This document shows positions 13,401 to 21,139 of a stretch of 64,000 bases of DNA, one piece after another (within the stretch, counting starts at the first letter, position 1; each line of letters starts with the position of its first letter). Source of the DNA: Candidula unifasciata (taxonomy: Eukaryota; Mollusca; Gastropoda; Stylommatophora; Geomitridae); assembly GCA_905116865.2 (NCBI GenBank), contig CAJHNH020000494.1, forward strand, positions 807,928-871,927. The letters run 5' to 3'. The position numbers and the translations under genes are program-made. Below the pieces are notes generated by a model that saw only the letters and a list, made by a program, of their open reading frames with translations, searched no databases and was not told the origin of the DNA.

Positions 13401-16400
13401 CCTCAATGACCCACTGCCCCCCTCAGTGACCCACTGCCCCATCAAAGACCCACTGCTCTTCCCCCCCCCCCACCCCCCCCCCCCCCCCAACCCCAGCAAG
13501 TATATCATGAGTCACTAATTAGTGTTTCCTGAAGCTTGAGTGCATCTGCCTGGAAGGCATGGGACAGCAGAGTGGATTTTTTTTTTTAAATGGCAGATCT
13601 GTAAAACAGCTGTGCATGCAAAACTCAGGCTCTGAAACTTAAATCCAGAAGTCAATGAACAAGCAGAACTTTTAGAGTTTAGAACAGGACACAGTCGACT
13701 TTGCAGCCACATGTACACACAATTTAAAATTGGTGAATCAGCCATGTGCACATGTGCACTGGCACCTGAGACAACAGGTCACATTCTTTAAGACTGTCTC
13801 AAACACAACATATCAAGGCAAACCTTTTGGCCAAGAGAAATGCCAGTGCAAGCTAAACTTTATGGGTCACTGAGTGAATTATAAAAGATAGTGAAGTTAA
13901 AACTAAAGGCACCATTGCAGATAAGATCATCAATTTCAAGCAAATGAAAGTAGTAGTAGTAGTTAATTTTCAAACTTGTAAAGTCACTGTATATTCAAAG
14001 TTATACATTTGCCGGATTTTTAAATTAGACTTTTATCCTTTAATAGTTCTGATTTTTTTTATGTAGTTTTCTTTAGAGATCTGTTAACTTTTTAATTACC
14101 AAAAAATTACTTACGGAGTTTCCGAGGTAAAATGGTCTAGCTCTTTTGCCTTGCAATCTAAAAGTCATGGGTTCATTTCACGGCTGCTTATTTCAGTTCA
14201 CAATAGCAGTTTTAGACCCCTAGGGATTATTGTTGGAGCTGTGGTATTCGTGCTTTCTGCGATTCTCTAATCAGGCTGCTAGCCATACTCTGGAAAGAGA
14301 CCGAGCCCTATGGGATAAAACGTTTAACCTAGACAGTTGTTACTTCAACTCTTTCTCAGTTTATTTTCTCTAAAGCAAGACTCTGTGAACTAAAAGGATG
14401 CAGACATGCTGAATCACATGTTCTACCATGACCCAGGCAAGACCAGCTCCAGCTGACATCACCAAACCGGGCTAACGATGTGTTCATGCAACAATTCTCA
14501 AACTGGTGTGCCGTCGCACCCAGGGGGGCCACTAGCGTATGTCATGGGTGCCGCAACAATTTTTCCAAATCTGTTTTAAGTTTTTAAATTTTCACTTTTT
14601 TCTTCTTTTCTCAAGTATTCAAACCACTTTAAGAGTAGGTGTGCTGCAACAAATTTTTTTGCCTGATGAAAAAGTTAGCATATCGTTAGCCCTGTTTGGT
14701 GACGTCAGCAGCATGGCCCATTAGCTGGAGCCGGTCTTGACCCAGGGCTCATTCAAGTCAAAACTTACCTACACTTCTTTGCGGCCATACTAGAAACAGG
14801 TTCCCACCTGGAAACCTGGCCAACATAGAGGACTGACATTTCCTTCAAAGTTGGAACGCATCTACCTGAGAGACAAAGAACCAACAGTCTGCAAACTAAT
14901 AATGAGACATGTAAACTGGATGAGCATGCTAAATTTAAGACTTGGAACAAGACTGAAGTCCACTAGTGGGCGAACAGCTAGGTTTTTCCATCAGTTTACA
15001 ACTGGTGAAGGTGAAAAGAGGAACTAGAATACTGGAAATTAGGAACAGTTTAATGTTAAAAGAAAAAAGATGCCATCTAACCAGTGCACTAATATACCAA
15101 CTGACACCATTACTGAGACATCCAGACATAAGTGTGAGCCCTAAGAAACAGATTGTAAATGGCATATTCATACCAGCTCTGTGCTACCAGCTATGTGCTA
15201 CCAGTGCCAGACTTGGACATTATCAAAGGCTAACCTTTGTAAAATAATAAGTGAGAAATCAGATGCCTGAGAAAAGCTGCCAACTTAAATATCTGAGACA
15301 AAGTTAGAAATATTGTCAGACAAGGCTGTGGGAACCTCACCCTGTAGCAAATTTACTGAGAAACAGGATCAAATAGTTTGGGCATTTAGTAAGAATGCAA
15401 CCAGAACTACCACCAGTGGAGGCCCTACACAAGAAAAGATCTGATGTGGAAGTAAGGACACCCTAGGCAAAGATGTATTGACATTGAAGAGCTCTTCATC
15501 AACATGGAATGACAATAACTATTGCTGTCAATTAAGCAGTGAATCACAAACTAGTTCTCTTCACAACACTTAATGGTGGAAATGGAAATTGACATTGATA
15601 TTATTACTTTAAAAGTTAACTCATTCATGCTTTGTCATCTTGGATATTTCTTCACTTTGACTAATCCTAGGCAACCTTAGGGTATTGAGAGTTAACCCAC
15701 TGACTACCAGTGTCGCACGTTATGCAGTGAGGTGACGTTTACTTCTTGCTACCAAAGTCACACCACTTGTGATTGTAGCTTTGGACGCTTGCCGTCATGT
15801 TAAATAAACATTTGGGTGTGCCTGTTGCTGAAAAAGTTAATATTTATAGAGATATCTTTGATCACATATCTTTCGAGTAAAATGAAATTCTTCTGTCTTT
15901 TTTTTTTTTTGTTTACTGGCTGTAAACTTTGGCGGGAAGGCCTGGTTGTTTGTCCACTGCTGGATTCTGGTGTTTTAAACCCTGTCCTTTGTGTTAGTGA
16001 CTGTTCAGAGACAGTATAGTTCAAATGTAATGTTCTTTTCTAGCACCTTGTTCACTGTCCATGTTTAGCACTAATAGCATAAAGACTGGTTGAAGATGCT
16101 ATGTCATTTGCTTTTTTGCCGAAATGAAGACATTTGGGTGTCTAAGCTGGTAGGTGGCGTTTGCTTACTGTACTCTTACTGTACTCTTGGCATCCTTTGA
16201 GTATTTTCTCCATGTTATGCCGGTGTGTTGGGAAATGAGCAGGCCGATAGACTGGCTGCTTCTGCAACACTTCGTGGTGAACTGATTTATGATAAGCTGG
16301 ATGTTATGAGGGCCCATAGGGAGCAATATAACAGTGCCGAGGCACAGATCATTATGGTCTGAAGAGAATGGCCCTGCGAGGAGTTACAGAGGGATCTGGC

Positions 16401-19400
16401 CCACGCTTGACACTCAGGGGAAAGGCAAGACAGATATACAATCAGACAGTTACTGGTACCATCGCAATTTTAACTTTTTGCTTGCTCCTGAATATGGGGA
16501 CAGAGCACTTATGGAAGTGTTCCATGTGCTGTGATGTCGATTCTTAAACATTCAACATGCCCACTATACTCTGATTTCTATCTCTTTGAGTGTACCATCT
16601 TGTGTAAATGTTTCATCTTTTACTTACTGATCCGTGTTAATGTGTTTCATTTATTTATCTAGGCTGAAGGATCATTCAGTATTTTGCCGACACCTGACAC
16701 AGCTGCCATACTTCAGGCAGCTGCCTCATTATCTCATTCGGGTAAGTCTTATGTAGGTTAGTCTAAAAACACACAAAAAAAACAATAAAAAACCTTGCTT
16801 CCTCTTGCTCTTTGCATCAGTCTTTCCAGTTACCAAGTTTGCAAGTACATTCCTTTTCATGAGATGTTCAAAAATATGGCTAATTTTTATAATTAGTTTA
16901 CAACTGTCATGTCTCGACGAGGACTGCTTCATTTATTTTTCTATTACTCCACGATATTCTTCCCAAAAATTCACCATTTCTGCTTCGTGTAAATGCTCAA
17001 TTCCCGGATCAATAGGTTAAAAAGGACTACAGAGCAGATTCCACAATCAGTGACAGACTACAAAAAAGTCTCCACTATCAATGGTAAATGACTACAGAAC
17101 AGACTCCACAATCAGTGACAAATGACTACAAAAAAGTCTCCACTATCAATGGTAAATGACTACAGAACAGACTCCACAATCAGTGACAACTACAAAATAG
17201 GACTCCACAATCAATGACAAGTGACTACAAAATAGGACTCCACAATCAATGACAAGTGACTACAGAACAGACTCCACAATCAATGACAAGTGACTACAGA
17301 ACAGACTCCACAATCAGTGACAAGTGACTACAGAACAGACTCCACAATCAATGACAAGTGACTACAGAACAGACTCCACAATGAATGACAAGTGACTACA
17401 AAATAGGACTCCACAATCAATGACAAGTGACTACAAAATACAGAACAGACTCCACAATCAGTGACAACTACAAAATAGGACTCCACAATCAATGACAAGT
17501 GACTACAAAATAGGACTCCACAATCAATGACAAGTGACTACAGAACAGACTCCACAATCAATGACAAGTGACTACAGAACAGACTCCACAATCAGTGACA
17601 AGTGACTACAGAACAGACTCCACAATCAATGACAAGTGACTACAGAACAGACTCCACAATGAATGACAAGTGACTACAAAATAGGACTCCACAATCAATG
17701 ACAAGTGACTACAAAATAGGACTCCACAATCAATGACAAGTGACTACAAAATAGGACTCCACAATCAATGACAAGTGACTACAAAATAGGACTCCACAAT
17801 CAATGACAAGTGACTACAGAACAGACTCCACAATCAATGACAAGTGACTACAGAACAGACTCCACAATCAATGACAAATGACTGCGGAACAGACTCCAAA
17901 ATCAATGACAAAAAAACTACAAAATGGACTCCACAATCAATGACAAATCACTACAGAACAAACTCCACAATCAATGACAAAGGAATATAGAACAGACTCA
18001 AGAAGAAATGATCGTCCACTTCAGAACTTAGGTTTTGTTAAAAAAAAACTTTAGTTTTGCATGCACATCCATTTTACAGATTTGGCTTACCTGTATGCAG
18101 ACTGCTGGTTCTTTGTCTCATTTCTCCTTTAGAGGAAATACACCTAATTAGACTTTTACCACCTGGGTAGTGGGTCTGTTCTTTCATCTCCCCTCCCCCC
18201 CCTAATCTTACACTGGGGCCTCTGGACCCACATAGGGAGCATTAGCAGTTTAATTTAGAGAGATGAACCTGAATTAATGTATTACTGTTCCTCCTCCCCC
18301 CTCCTCCATCCCAGCTTTGCAGCCTGAATATGTGACACTCAAGCAACCAAACAAAACCTTGTTTAAGTACTTACAACAATATTAGCCCACTCCTTGCAAA
18401 CCCGAGTGAATCAGTCACAGCTGTGATGGTTTGGACATGTATGCAGAATAGGAGAAAATTGGCCACCAATAGCAGTCTTGGAAGGCTAGGAACCAGACCT
18501 CTAGGGCAACCCAGGGTCTGCTGGGAAAACACATCTCTGTCCCTGACAGAGGACTGGAATGGAACAAAAAGAAAACTGCTGACAGAGACGTCTGGCGATC
18601 TCTCTGGCAAACCTCTACACCCTAAGGTTGAAGAGGAACGACTACGTACGAAATATTAACAGTGTGGTTTGGGGGCAGTGAATCCACATCACACACCAGA
18701 ATGATACACTTGGGAGTTAAGATAGGCATAGCAAAAAATGAGATGCACACCAGGCACATCAGAGGACTTGTTAATCAACATAGAACTGGTACTGTTAGCC
18801 ACTGGACACTGGGGTTCATACTGAGGGGAGAATCTGAGCACCTACAGGCATGTCTGAAGTGTACTGATGACAACCTAACTAGCTATTTAACAATGTGCTG
18901 ACTGGTGGATAATAATTAATTGAAATAATCTATTTAAACAAACTTGTGAAGAGAACTTTAATACATAGATTGGAGAGGGGAGGGGCATGGGAGGTCTGGC
19001 CATATTCTCAAGGGAGCACCATCTAAAGGTTGGAGACCATTTTCATGTCCATTGGTAAAAGGTGATGGGGGGGGGGGGGTGGGGGGTGGGCTCGCTCCAG
19101 GTGACTTGAGTCCCCAAGTTCCTGTGCCCCTGATAGAAACTTTAGTTGGCTGTTGAAAGGGACAGACCACATTTGGGAACAGTGTTGAAACAATTTTTTA
19201 TTCATTTTTTGCATGAACGGAATATTGCTATACTTTATGGTGGCTACCAGTATATGACTATTGATTGTGGTTAATTGTGATAGCTTAATTTTTTTTACTT
19301 TTTTCCCCCCTCCTTCCTTAGTATGTGCAGTATGGTGTCAAGTCACAACATCCCAATCAGGCCCAGAGGGTGCTACCATCCGATCTGAAAGAACGTGCAC

Positions 19401-19408
19401 CACTTTAA
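1..19408 (+). CDS. Truncated CNOT1-like paralogue: Q-rich region plus HEAT/TTP-binding domain (5' end outside window)
   Basis: Spliced gene, 5' incomplete. Exons: 1-1445, 4811-4977, 8474-8598, 10722-10832, 16663-16741, 19322-19408. All five introns are GT-AG and the split codons join correctly (phases 1, 0, 2, 2, 0). After a long glutamine-rich stretch come about 189 residues that track the CNOT1 HEAT/TTP-binding region (about human 815-1000), with KDSHDQINK, YGGLIQYD, FTFGVAALEQIKNK and LPHYLIRYVQYG. In human CNOT1 this region binds RNA-binding adaptors such as tristetraprolin. The frame then ends (TAA TAG), so the CAF1-binding MIF4G, CNOT9-binding and NOT modules are absent. Against the true CNOT1 exon at 62478 about 21 of 46 residues match, so the duplication is old. 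The Q-rich exon needs two single-base corrections to read through, so gene versus decaying gene is not settled. A decoy or adaptor role is inference only. Confidence 0.85.
2285..2560 (-). mobile_element. Reverse-transcriptase C-terminal fragment (non-LTR)
   Basis: Minus strand reads LLYGAETWTMNGQLKNLIGN, the typical C-terminal YG.ETWT motif of RTE/CR1-type retrotransposons, followed by a poly-lysine shadow from a T-run and QKKRQAFWPH. Decayed, with no catalytic core. Confidence 0.6.
2701..2986 (+). mobile_element. GAA-tailed SINE-like element (family A) with 10-bp TSD
   Basis: Full-length copy starting CCCCCGTGTGGGTTCCGGG and ending in a GAAGAA tail after CTGGTGAACGCG. Flanked by identical TAATAATTCT at 2691-2700 and 2987-2996, a target-site duplication expected from retrotransposition. 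Confidence 0.8.
3190..3302. repeat. ~41-bp tandem repeat, about three copies
   Basis: Units carry ATCATGAAAGAATGAGTTATG followed by AGTTAGGTTATCT. The second and third copies are almost identical and the first has a short insertion. Confidence 0.75.
4811..4977 (+). CDS. Paralogue exon b: start of CNOT1 HEAT/TTP-binding domain
   Basis: Acceptor ..AACAG at 4810, donor GTAAGT at 4978. Two leading bases complete an Arg codon with exon a; it ends in phase 0. Encodes FSQEVEEKMAYYFKRIF and SIDQALYTF..KDSHDQINK, aligned with [17 protein letters not shown] and [18 protein letters not shown] of the main gene at 62545-62671. Entry phase (1) and exit phase (0) match the main-gene exon. Confidence 0.92.
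5040..5500 (+). mobile_element. RNase H tail of a non-LTR retrotransposon (truncated)
   Basis: Reads GSAPLGGELIHNKADVVRAL and GKARRTYNQITT, part of the RNase H C-terminal region and tail of a LINE present many times here. The NKQAG core (usually GNEQADRLAG) is damaged. Ends with the family 3' signature about the TGTGATGTCAATTCTTGA motif. Confidence 0.7.
5590..5760 (-). mobile_element. Reverse-transcriptase C-terminal scrap
   Basis: Minus strand shows pieces resembling AMMLAVRE..KK..GEP.RWIEKI..AGDF, the far C-terminus of a retrotransposon polyprotein. Multiple stops. Low information. Confidence 0.35.
5815..6110 (+). mobile_element. RNase H tail remnant, second tandem-like copy
   Basis: TDRLVGFAHKGGEFMQDVVK parallels DRLAGSAPLGGELIHNKADV of the copy at 5040-5500. 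Then GEMIEMDVSRGFG-like and the same tail (TGAAGTCAGTTCTTAGCTCAACATTC). 5'-truncated. Confidence 0.6.
6120..6730. other. Unassigned intronic stretch with broken open frames
   Basis: Contains moderately long minus-strand frames (6062-6364 and 6437-6694) without recognisable motifs. Probably upstream parts of decayed retrotransposons, but I cannot assign them. Confidence 0.3.
7162..7353 (+). mobile_element. SPIN-like non-autonomous hAT element
   Basis: Left end CAATGGTTCTCAAC, right end GTTAAGGACCACTG (inverted complement CAGTGGTCCTTAAC), 192 bp. Flanking 8-mers CTTTAGAA and CTTTAGTG share six bases, as for an aged hAT target duplication. Interior includes TTTTCCTATGGTCTTAGGC and GTGAAAGGGTCATTTGACCC, hallmarks of the SPIN family. 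Confidence 0.8.
7440..7970 (-). mobile_element. RNase H domain remnant of a non-LTR retrotransposon
   Basis: Minus strand: GDIYTDGLVIRGVRAGWAFT, a first RNase H motif (canonical YTDGS), with TTQVN..IVKDE following. Interrupted and 3'-eroded. Confidence 0.65.
8090..8335 (-). mobile_element. Retrotransposon RNase H tail (truncated)
   Basis: Begins with the family 3' end as seen on + (GTTGAATCAAGAATCAACATC..CACTCCCATAAGCG) and continues into the GELI..D/HAS coding tail. Same family as 5040-5500, 9300-10040 and 23510-23940. Confidence 0.65.
8474..8598 (+). CDS. Paralogue exon c: HEAT/TTP-binding domain
   Basis: Acceptor CACAG, donor GTATGT. 41 codons plus two bases: DLLACAVYNIVGQSDFL, then HLLFIAYFYGGLIQYDIA. 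Corresponds to the VFNCMLRNLFEEY..ACLFGGIIEKGLVTY block of vertebrate CNOT1 and starts at the same intron boundary as the main-gene exon at 63970 ([10 protein letters not shown]). Confidence 0.93.
8668..8955 (+). mobile_element. GAA-tailed SINE-like element (family A) with G-run expansion
   Basis: CCCCCGTGTGGGTTCTGGGG start, GAAGAAGAA end. At the internal GTGGGGAAAACAAG site the four G are expanded to about twenty (8694-8713). Confidence 0.8.
9300..10040 (-). mobile_element. RNase H LINE tail split by a family-A SINE
   Basis: 9300-9411 holds the LINE 3' tail and 9691-10040 the upstream coding part (minus: RVRSIVCIFQPGYPDVLGN, an RNase H GHxGxxGN-type block, then TGDRLTGSAQLGG). The intervening 279 bp is a SINE with its own target duplication. 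Confidence 0.7.
9412..9690 (-). mobile_element. GAA-tailed SINE-like element (family A), minus, 11-bp TSD
   Basis: On + it begins CTTCTTCTTCGCGCTCACC and ends CCCACACGGGG. Flanked by GCATTCAGATT (9401-9411) and GCATTCGGATT (9691-9701), 10 of 11 identical. The open frames in it (e.g. [16 protein letters not shown]) are element sequence, not a host gene. Confidence 0.85.
10479..10624. mobile_element. TTAA-flanked MITE (piggyBac-type), copy 1
   Basis: 146 bp between two TTAA tetranucleotides. Ends are inverted: AACTCTTTGAGTCCCAGGG against CCTTGGGACTCAAAGAGTT. Interior carries TTTAGCATCACAGGCCC and CGCATCATGCGTTC. Two further copies lie at 37246 and 57049. Confidence 0.8.
10722..10832 (+). CDS. 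Paralogue exon d: HEAT/TTP-binding domain
   Basis: Acceptor TTTATAG, donor GTATGA. One base completes a Thr codon, then 36 codons and two bases. Reads DGTIETILKTIQEAL and YKLFTFGVAALEQIKN, matching the [30 protein letters not shown] block of CNOT1. Confidence 0.93.
10930..11410 (+). mobile_element. Reverse-transcriptase C-terminal remnant
   Basis: Reads [57 protein letters not shown] and GRPRRGWRDNIQTDLQTLGV with in-frame stops. Homologous to 58250-58870. Typical RTE/CR1-like C-terminus. Confidence 0.75.
11459..11640 (+). mobile_element. tRNA-derived SINE fragment
   Basis: GGCATGGCATCCGCTTC and, about 30 bp on, GGTCCCGGGTTCAGGCCC fit a decayed A box and B box, followed by a SINE-like body (GATGAAGGCTGGGATTTTTT). 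Confidence 0.5.
11888..13455. repeat. 19-bp C-rich minisatellite, about 80 copies
   Basis: Tandem CCCCCTCAATGACCCACTG with variants (CAACG for CAATG, GCCTC for GCCCC) clustered in blocks, meaning homogenised subdomains. The minus strand carries regularly spaced G5-G6 runs. Long open frames here (THCPPQRPTAPLND-type) arise because three units make 57 bp. Not coding. Lies inside paralogue intron d-e. Confidence 0.95.
13455..13490. repeat. C-homopolymer-rich junction
   Basis: Near-continuous C runs at the right edge of the minisatellite, abutting a family-A SINE fragment (13530-13690). Confidence 0.7.
13530..13690 (+). mobile_element. Family-A SINE fragment
   Basis: Contains GTGCATCTGCCTGGAAGGCA, GATCTGTAAAAC and the CAAAACTCAGGCTCTGAAAC portion of the family, without the 5' head or the GAA tail. 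Confidence 0.6.
13660..13960 (+). mobile_element. LINE zinc-knuckle tail after RNase H
   Basis: FRTGHSRLCSHMYTQFKIGE then CTCALAPETTGHIL and [19 protein letters not shown]: the TGH..L / CxC..H..C tail of retrotransposons with RNase H. A near-identical tail sits at 56446-56690. Confidence 0.65.
14120..14345 (+). mobile_element. tRNA-derived SINE fragment
   Basis: AAAATGGTCTAGCTC (A-box-like) and ATGGGTTCATTTC (B-box-like) spaced about 35 bp apart, then a body with TTGTTGGAGCTGTGG. Related heads at 29805 and 42165. Confidence 0.5.
14795..15021 (+). mobile_element. Family-A SINE, diverged
   Basis: Holds GTTGGAACGCATCTACCTGA, AACCAACAGTCTGCA and TTTACAACTGGTGAAGGTGA. The 5' head is degraded. 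Confidence 0.65.
15022..15560 (+). mobile_element. Reverse-transcriptase remnant
   Basis: HIHTSSVLPAMCYQCQTWTL and GTSPCSKFTEKQDQIVW with stops. Same family as 19567-20560 and 25830-26110. Confidence 0.65.
15900..16000 (-). mobile_element. Family-A SINE 3' fragment
   Basis: TTTACTGGCTGTAAACTTTGG, then GGTTGTTTGTCCACTGCTGG: the tail-proximal 100 bp of the family in minus orientation. Confidence 0.55.
16185..16560 (+). mobile_element. RNase H LINE tail (truncated)
   Basis: GNEQADRLAASATLRGELIY is readable from TGTTGGGAAATGAGCAGGCC onward, then MALRGVTEGSGPRLTLRGKA and the family 3' end (GCTGTGATGTCGATTCTTAA). Ends 100 bp before paralogue exon e. Confidence 0.75.
16663..16741 (+). CDS. Paralogue exon e: HEAT/TTP-binding domain
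   Basis: Acceptor TTATCTAG, donor GTAAGT at 16742. The first base completes a Lys codon, followed by 26 codons: LKDHSVFCRHLTQLPYF then RQLPHYLIR. Matches LKDYPQYCQHLASISHF..MQFPHHLQ of CNOT1. Too short to show as a long open frame, but phase and homology are both clear. Confidence 0.92.
17034..17995. repeat. 34-bp minisatellite with 278-bp higher-order duplication
   Basis: Units of GACTACAGAACAGACTCCAC plus AATCAATGACAAGT, alternating with an AAAATAGGACTCC variant. A block of about 278 bp starting at 17181 is repeated, variant for variant, at 17459. Lies in paralogue intron e-f. Confidence 0.92.
18040..18245 (-). mobile_element. Family-A SINE, minus
   Basis: TTTTGCATGCACATCCATTT, GCAGACTGCTGGTTCTTTG and GGGGCCTCTGGACCCACATA mark the body and head in minus orientation. 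The GAA tail is lost into the minisatellite edge. Confidence 0.65.
18371..18660 (+). mobile_element. Reverse-transcriptase C-terminal scrap
   Basis: RRKLATNSSLGRLGTRPLGQ and WENTSLSLTEDWNGTKRK have the basic, Arg-rich 'G.RP.GQPR..W' feel of RTE C-termini. Damaged. Confidence 0.45.
19322..19408 (+). CDS. Paralogue terminal exon f with premature stop relative to CNOT1
   Basis: Acceptor CCTTCCTTAG at 19312-19321 (pyrimidine tract TTTTTTTACTTTTTTCCCCC just upstream). Phase 0: YVQYGVKSQHPNQAQ matches YIEYGQQSRDPP of CNOT1, then RVLPSDLKERAPL and TAA TAG. 28 codons plus stop. In CNOT1 the protein continues for well over a thousand residues past this point. Confidence 0.85.
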   Translation, partial: YVQYGVKSQHPNQAQRVLPSDLKERAPL

Positions 19409-19472
19409 TAGCTCAGTGGTATAACCAGAAGTTGACAGTGCAGGTATCAAACAAAAGAATTAAAAATACAGA

Positions 19473-19478
19473 AATAAA
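19473..19478 (+). promoter_or_regulatory. Candidate polyadenylation signal of the paralogue
   Basis: Canonical AATAAA 65 bp after the stop codon of exon f. A T-rich stretch follows (from about 19507), as expected downstream of a cleavage site. Placement supports 19322 being a terminal exon. AATAAA also occurs by chance in AT-rich DNA. Confidence 0.4.
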
Positions 19479-19566
19479 TTTCAGATTTCTTCTTTATTTA
19501 TTCCAGAAACTTTTTTTTTCTTAATTACTCATAATTATTGTTTTAGAATTAGAGAACATTATAGCC

Positions 19567-20560
19567 ATGTACCACAAGCCAAAGTGCAGTAAAAACACAA
19601 GAAGGCATATAAGATATTTCGCAGTCAACACAGGTGTGAGACAAGGATGTGTGCTCTCCCCACTTTCATTTAACATCTATATAGACAGAATATCTGAAGA
19701 AGCAAGTTATGATACAGACAACATAGACCTTTATAATCACGAAGTACACACATCAGAAGTAATCGATTCACCCACATTAAACAAACTACTATTTGCTGAC
19801 GACCAGTGATTGTTCTACCCTGAAGAACAGACTGCAAGACCACATTAACAGGTTAAGTTAAACTCAGCATATAGTAAATACAACATGAAGATCAATGTAA
19901 ACAAAACTGAAACTAGTAGACATTCTGCCCCACTACACATGCAGCTGAATGGTTCTGCCCTGAATCAAGTTAGGGAGTTTAAATATCTAGGAAGTATGAT
20001 CACAGAAGATGGTAGAATTGACAGAGAAATAGAGATCAGATGTCAGAAAGCAAATGCACTTATATACAATTATTTTACCATTATCAAGACATCCAAGCAT
20101 AACTATGAGTGCAAAGAGACGGATTATTAATAGCATATTCATTCCAACATTGAGCTACCAGTGCCAAACATGAACACTATCTAAAGCTCATAAACGCAAA
20201 ATCACCACCTGCGAGATTAGGTGCCTGAGAAAAGCAGCCAACCTAACCATATGAGATCGAGTGAATAATGAAACTATCAGGCAAATTGTGGGAACGACAC
20301 CTTGTACTAGATTCATTGAGAAACAGATCAAGTGGTTTGGCCGTCTCGTTATAATGCAGCAAGATCAAATACCATCACAAGCACTACATCTCAGAAGATC
20401 AGCTACAAGAGCAAGAGGACAGCCACGGAAAACATTGATCGACAACATTAAAGACACTATGCCTTCACGGCATGACAATAGCCAGTGGCAGCCAACGTGC
20501 ACTGGATTGCAAATTATTCCTCCCCACGACGCTTAACGGCAGAAGTGATTTATGATGATG
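19567..20560 (+). mobile_element. Non-LTR reverse transcriptase, partial (RTE-like)
   Basis: About 1 kb of RT: NTGVRQGCVLSPLSFNIYID (palm motif), NKLLFADDQ (catalytic FADD) then a stop, FKYLGSMITEDGRIDREIEI, and GTTPCTRFIEKQIKWFGRLV with RARGQPRKTLIDNIK at the C-terminus. Several stops and frameshifts: dead. No endonuclease domain seen. Confidence 0.85.
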
Positions 20561-20587
20561 ATAGTTAGTATTTGAAATTACTTACCC

Positions 20588-20845
20588 TGTGGGTTCCTGA
20601 ACCCCTTGTGGGGAGAACAAGAATAGACCCGTTGCCTCCGCAACAAGTGTGTTATAGGAGTCAGTCAACTGTGGGCTTCCTTAAAAGTTGGAATGCATCT
20701 GCCTGAGCGGCAAGGAACAATCAGCTGCACACAAATAAGCCAGTCAAATGGATATGCTCGCACAGGCCCTGGCACAAAGCCAAAGTCGAAATGGACAACC
20801 AACCAAGACTTTCCAGCTTAAGCTGGTGAACAAAGAACAAAATGT
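20588..20845 (+). mobile_element. Family-A SINE
   Basis: CCCTGTGGGTTCCTGAACCCC head, CAAGAATAGACCCGTTGCC, AAGTTGGAATGCATCTGCC, and CAGCTTAAGCTGGTGAACAA end. Followed by a T20 run. Confidence 0.75.
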
Positions 20846-21139
20846 ATTTTTTTTTTTTTTTTTTTTTTGTTGCTTATTACAAATTTGAATTGTCTAGTGT
20901 AACTTTTCACTTTTGCAGCCTTCTCACTTTTATCATCAAAAGGCTTTCATTATAAGTAAAGATTCTTCATCAGACACCTTCAGATGTCAGCATGAATGTA
21001 TTTCAAGAAAGCAGCAGTTAACTTGGAACTGTTTTACTATTTTGTCTCCAAGGGACAAGTCTTTTTTTTTTCTTTTGCCTATTTTCTGCATTGTGCTGCT
21101 AAACATTGCGAGTCAACAGATTATGGGTTTCCCTGCTAG

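Noticed and set aside
14488..14720. Possible hAT MITE (TTCTCAAACTGGTGTGCCG)
   Set aside because: Left end is hAT-like, but I found no matching right end or target duplication.
15626..15697. Another TTAA-flanked MITE (GTTAACTCATTCATGC..GAGAGTTAAC)
   Set aside because: Ends are only weakly inverted and the interior does not match the three-copy family.
17034..17995. Possible CRISPR-like array (regular 34-bp repeats)
   Set aside because: No unique spacers: units are contiguous and similar throughout. Minisatellite in an animal intron.
4811..19408. Idea that the left copy is an allelic or assembly duplicate of CNOT1
   Set aside because: Protein identity in the shared exon is under half and the introns are unrelated, so it is a real, old paralogue.
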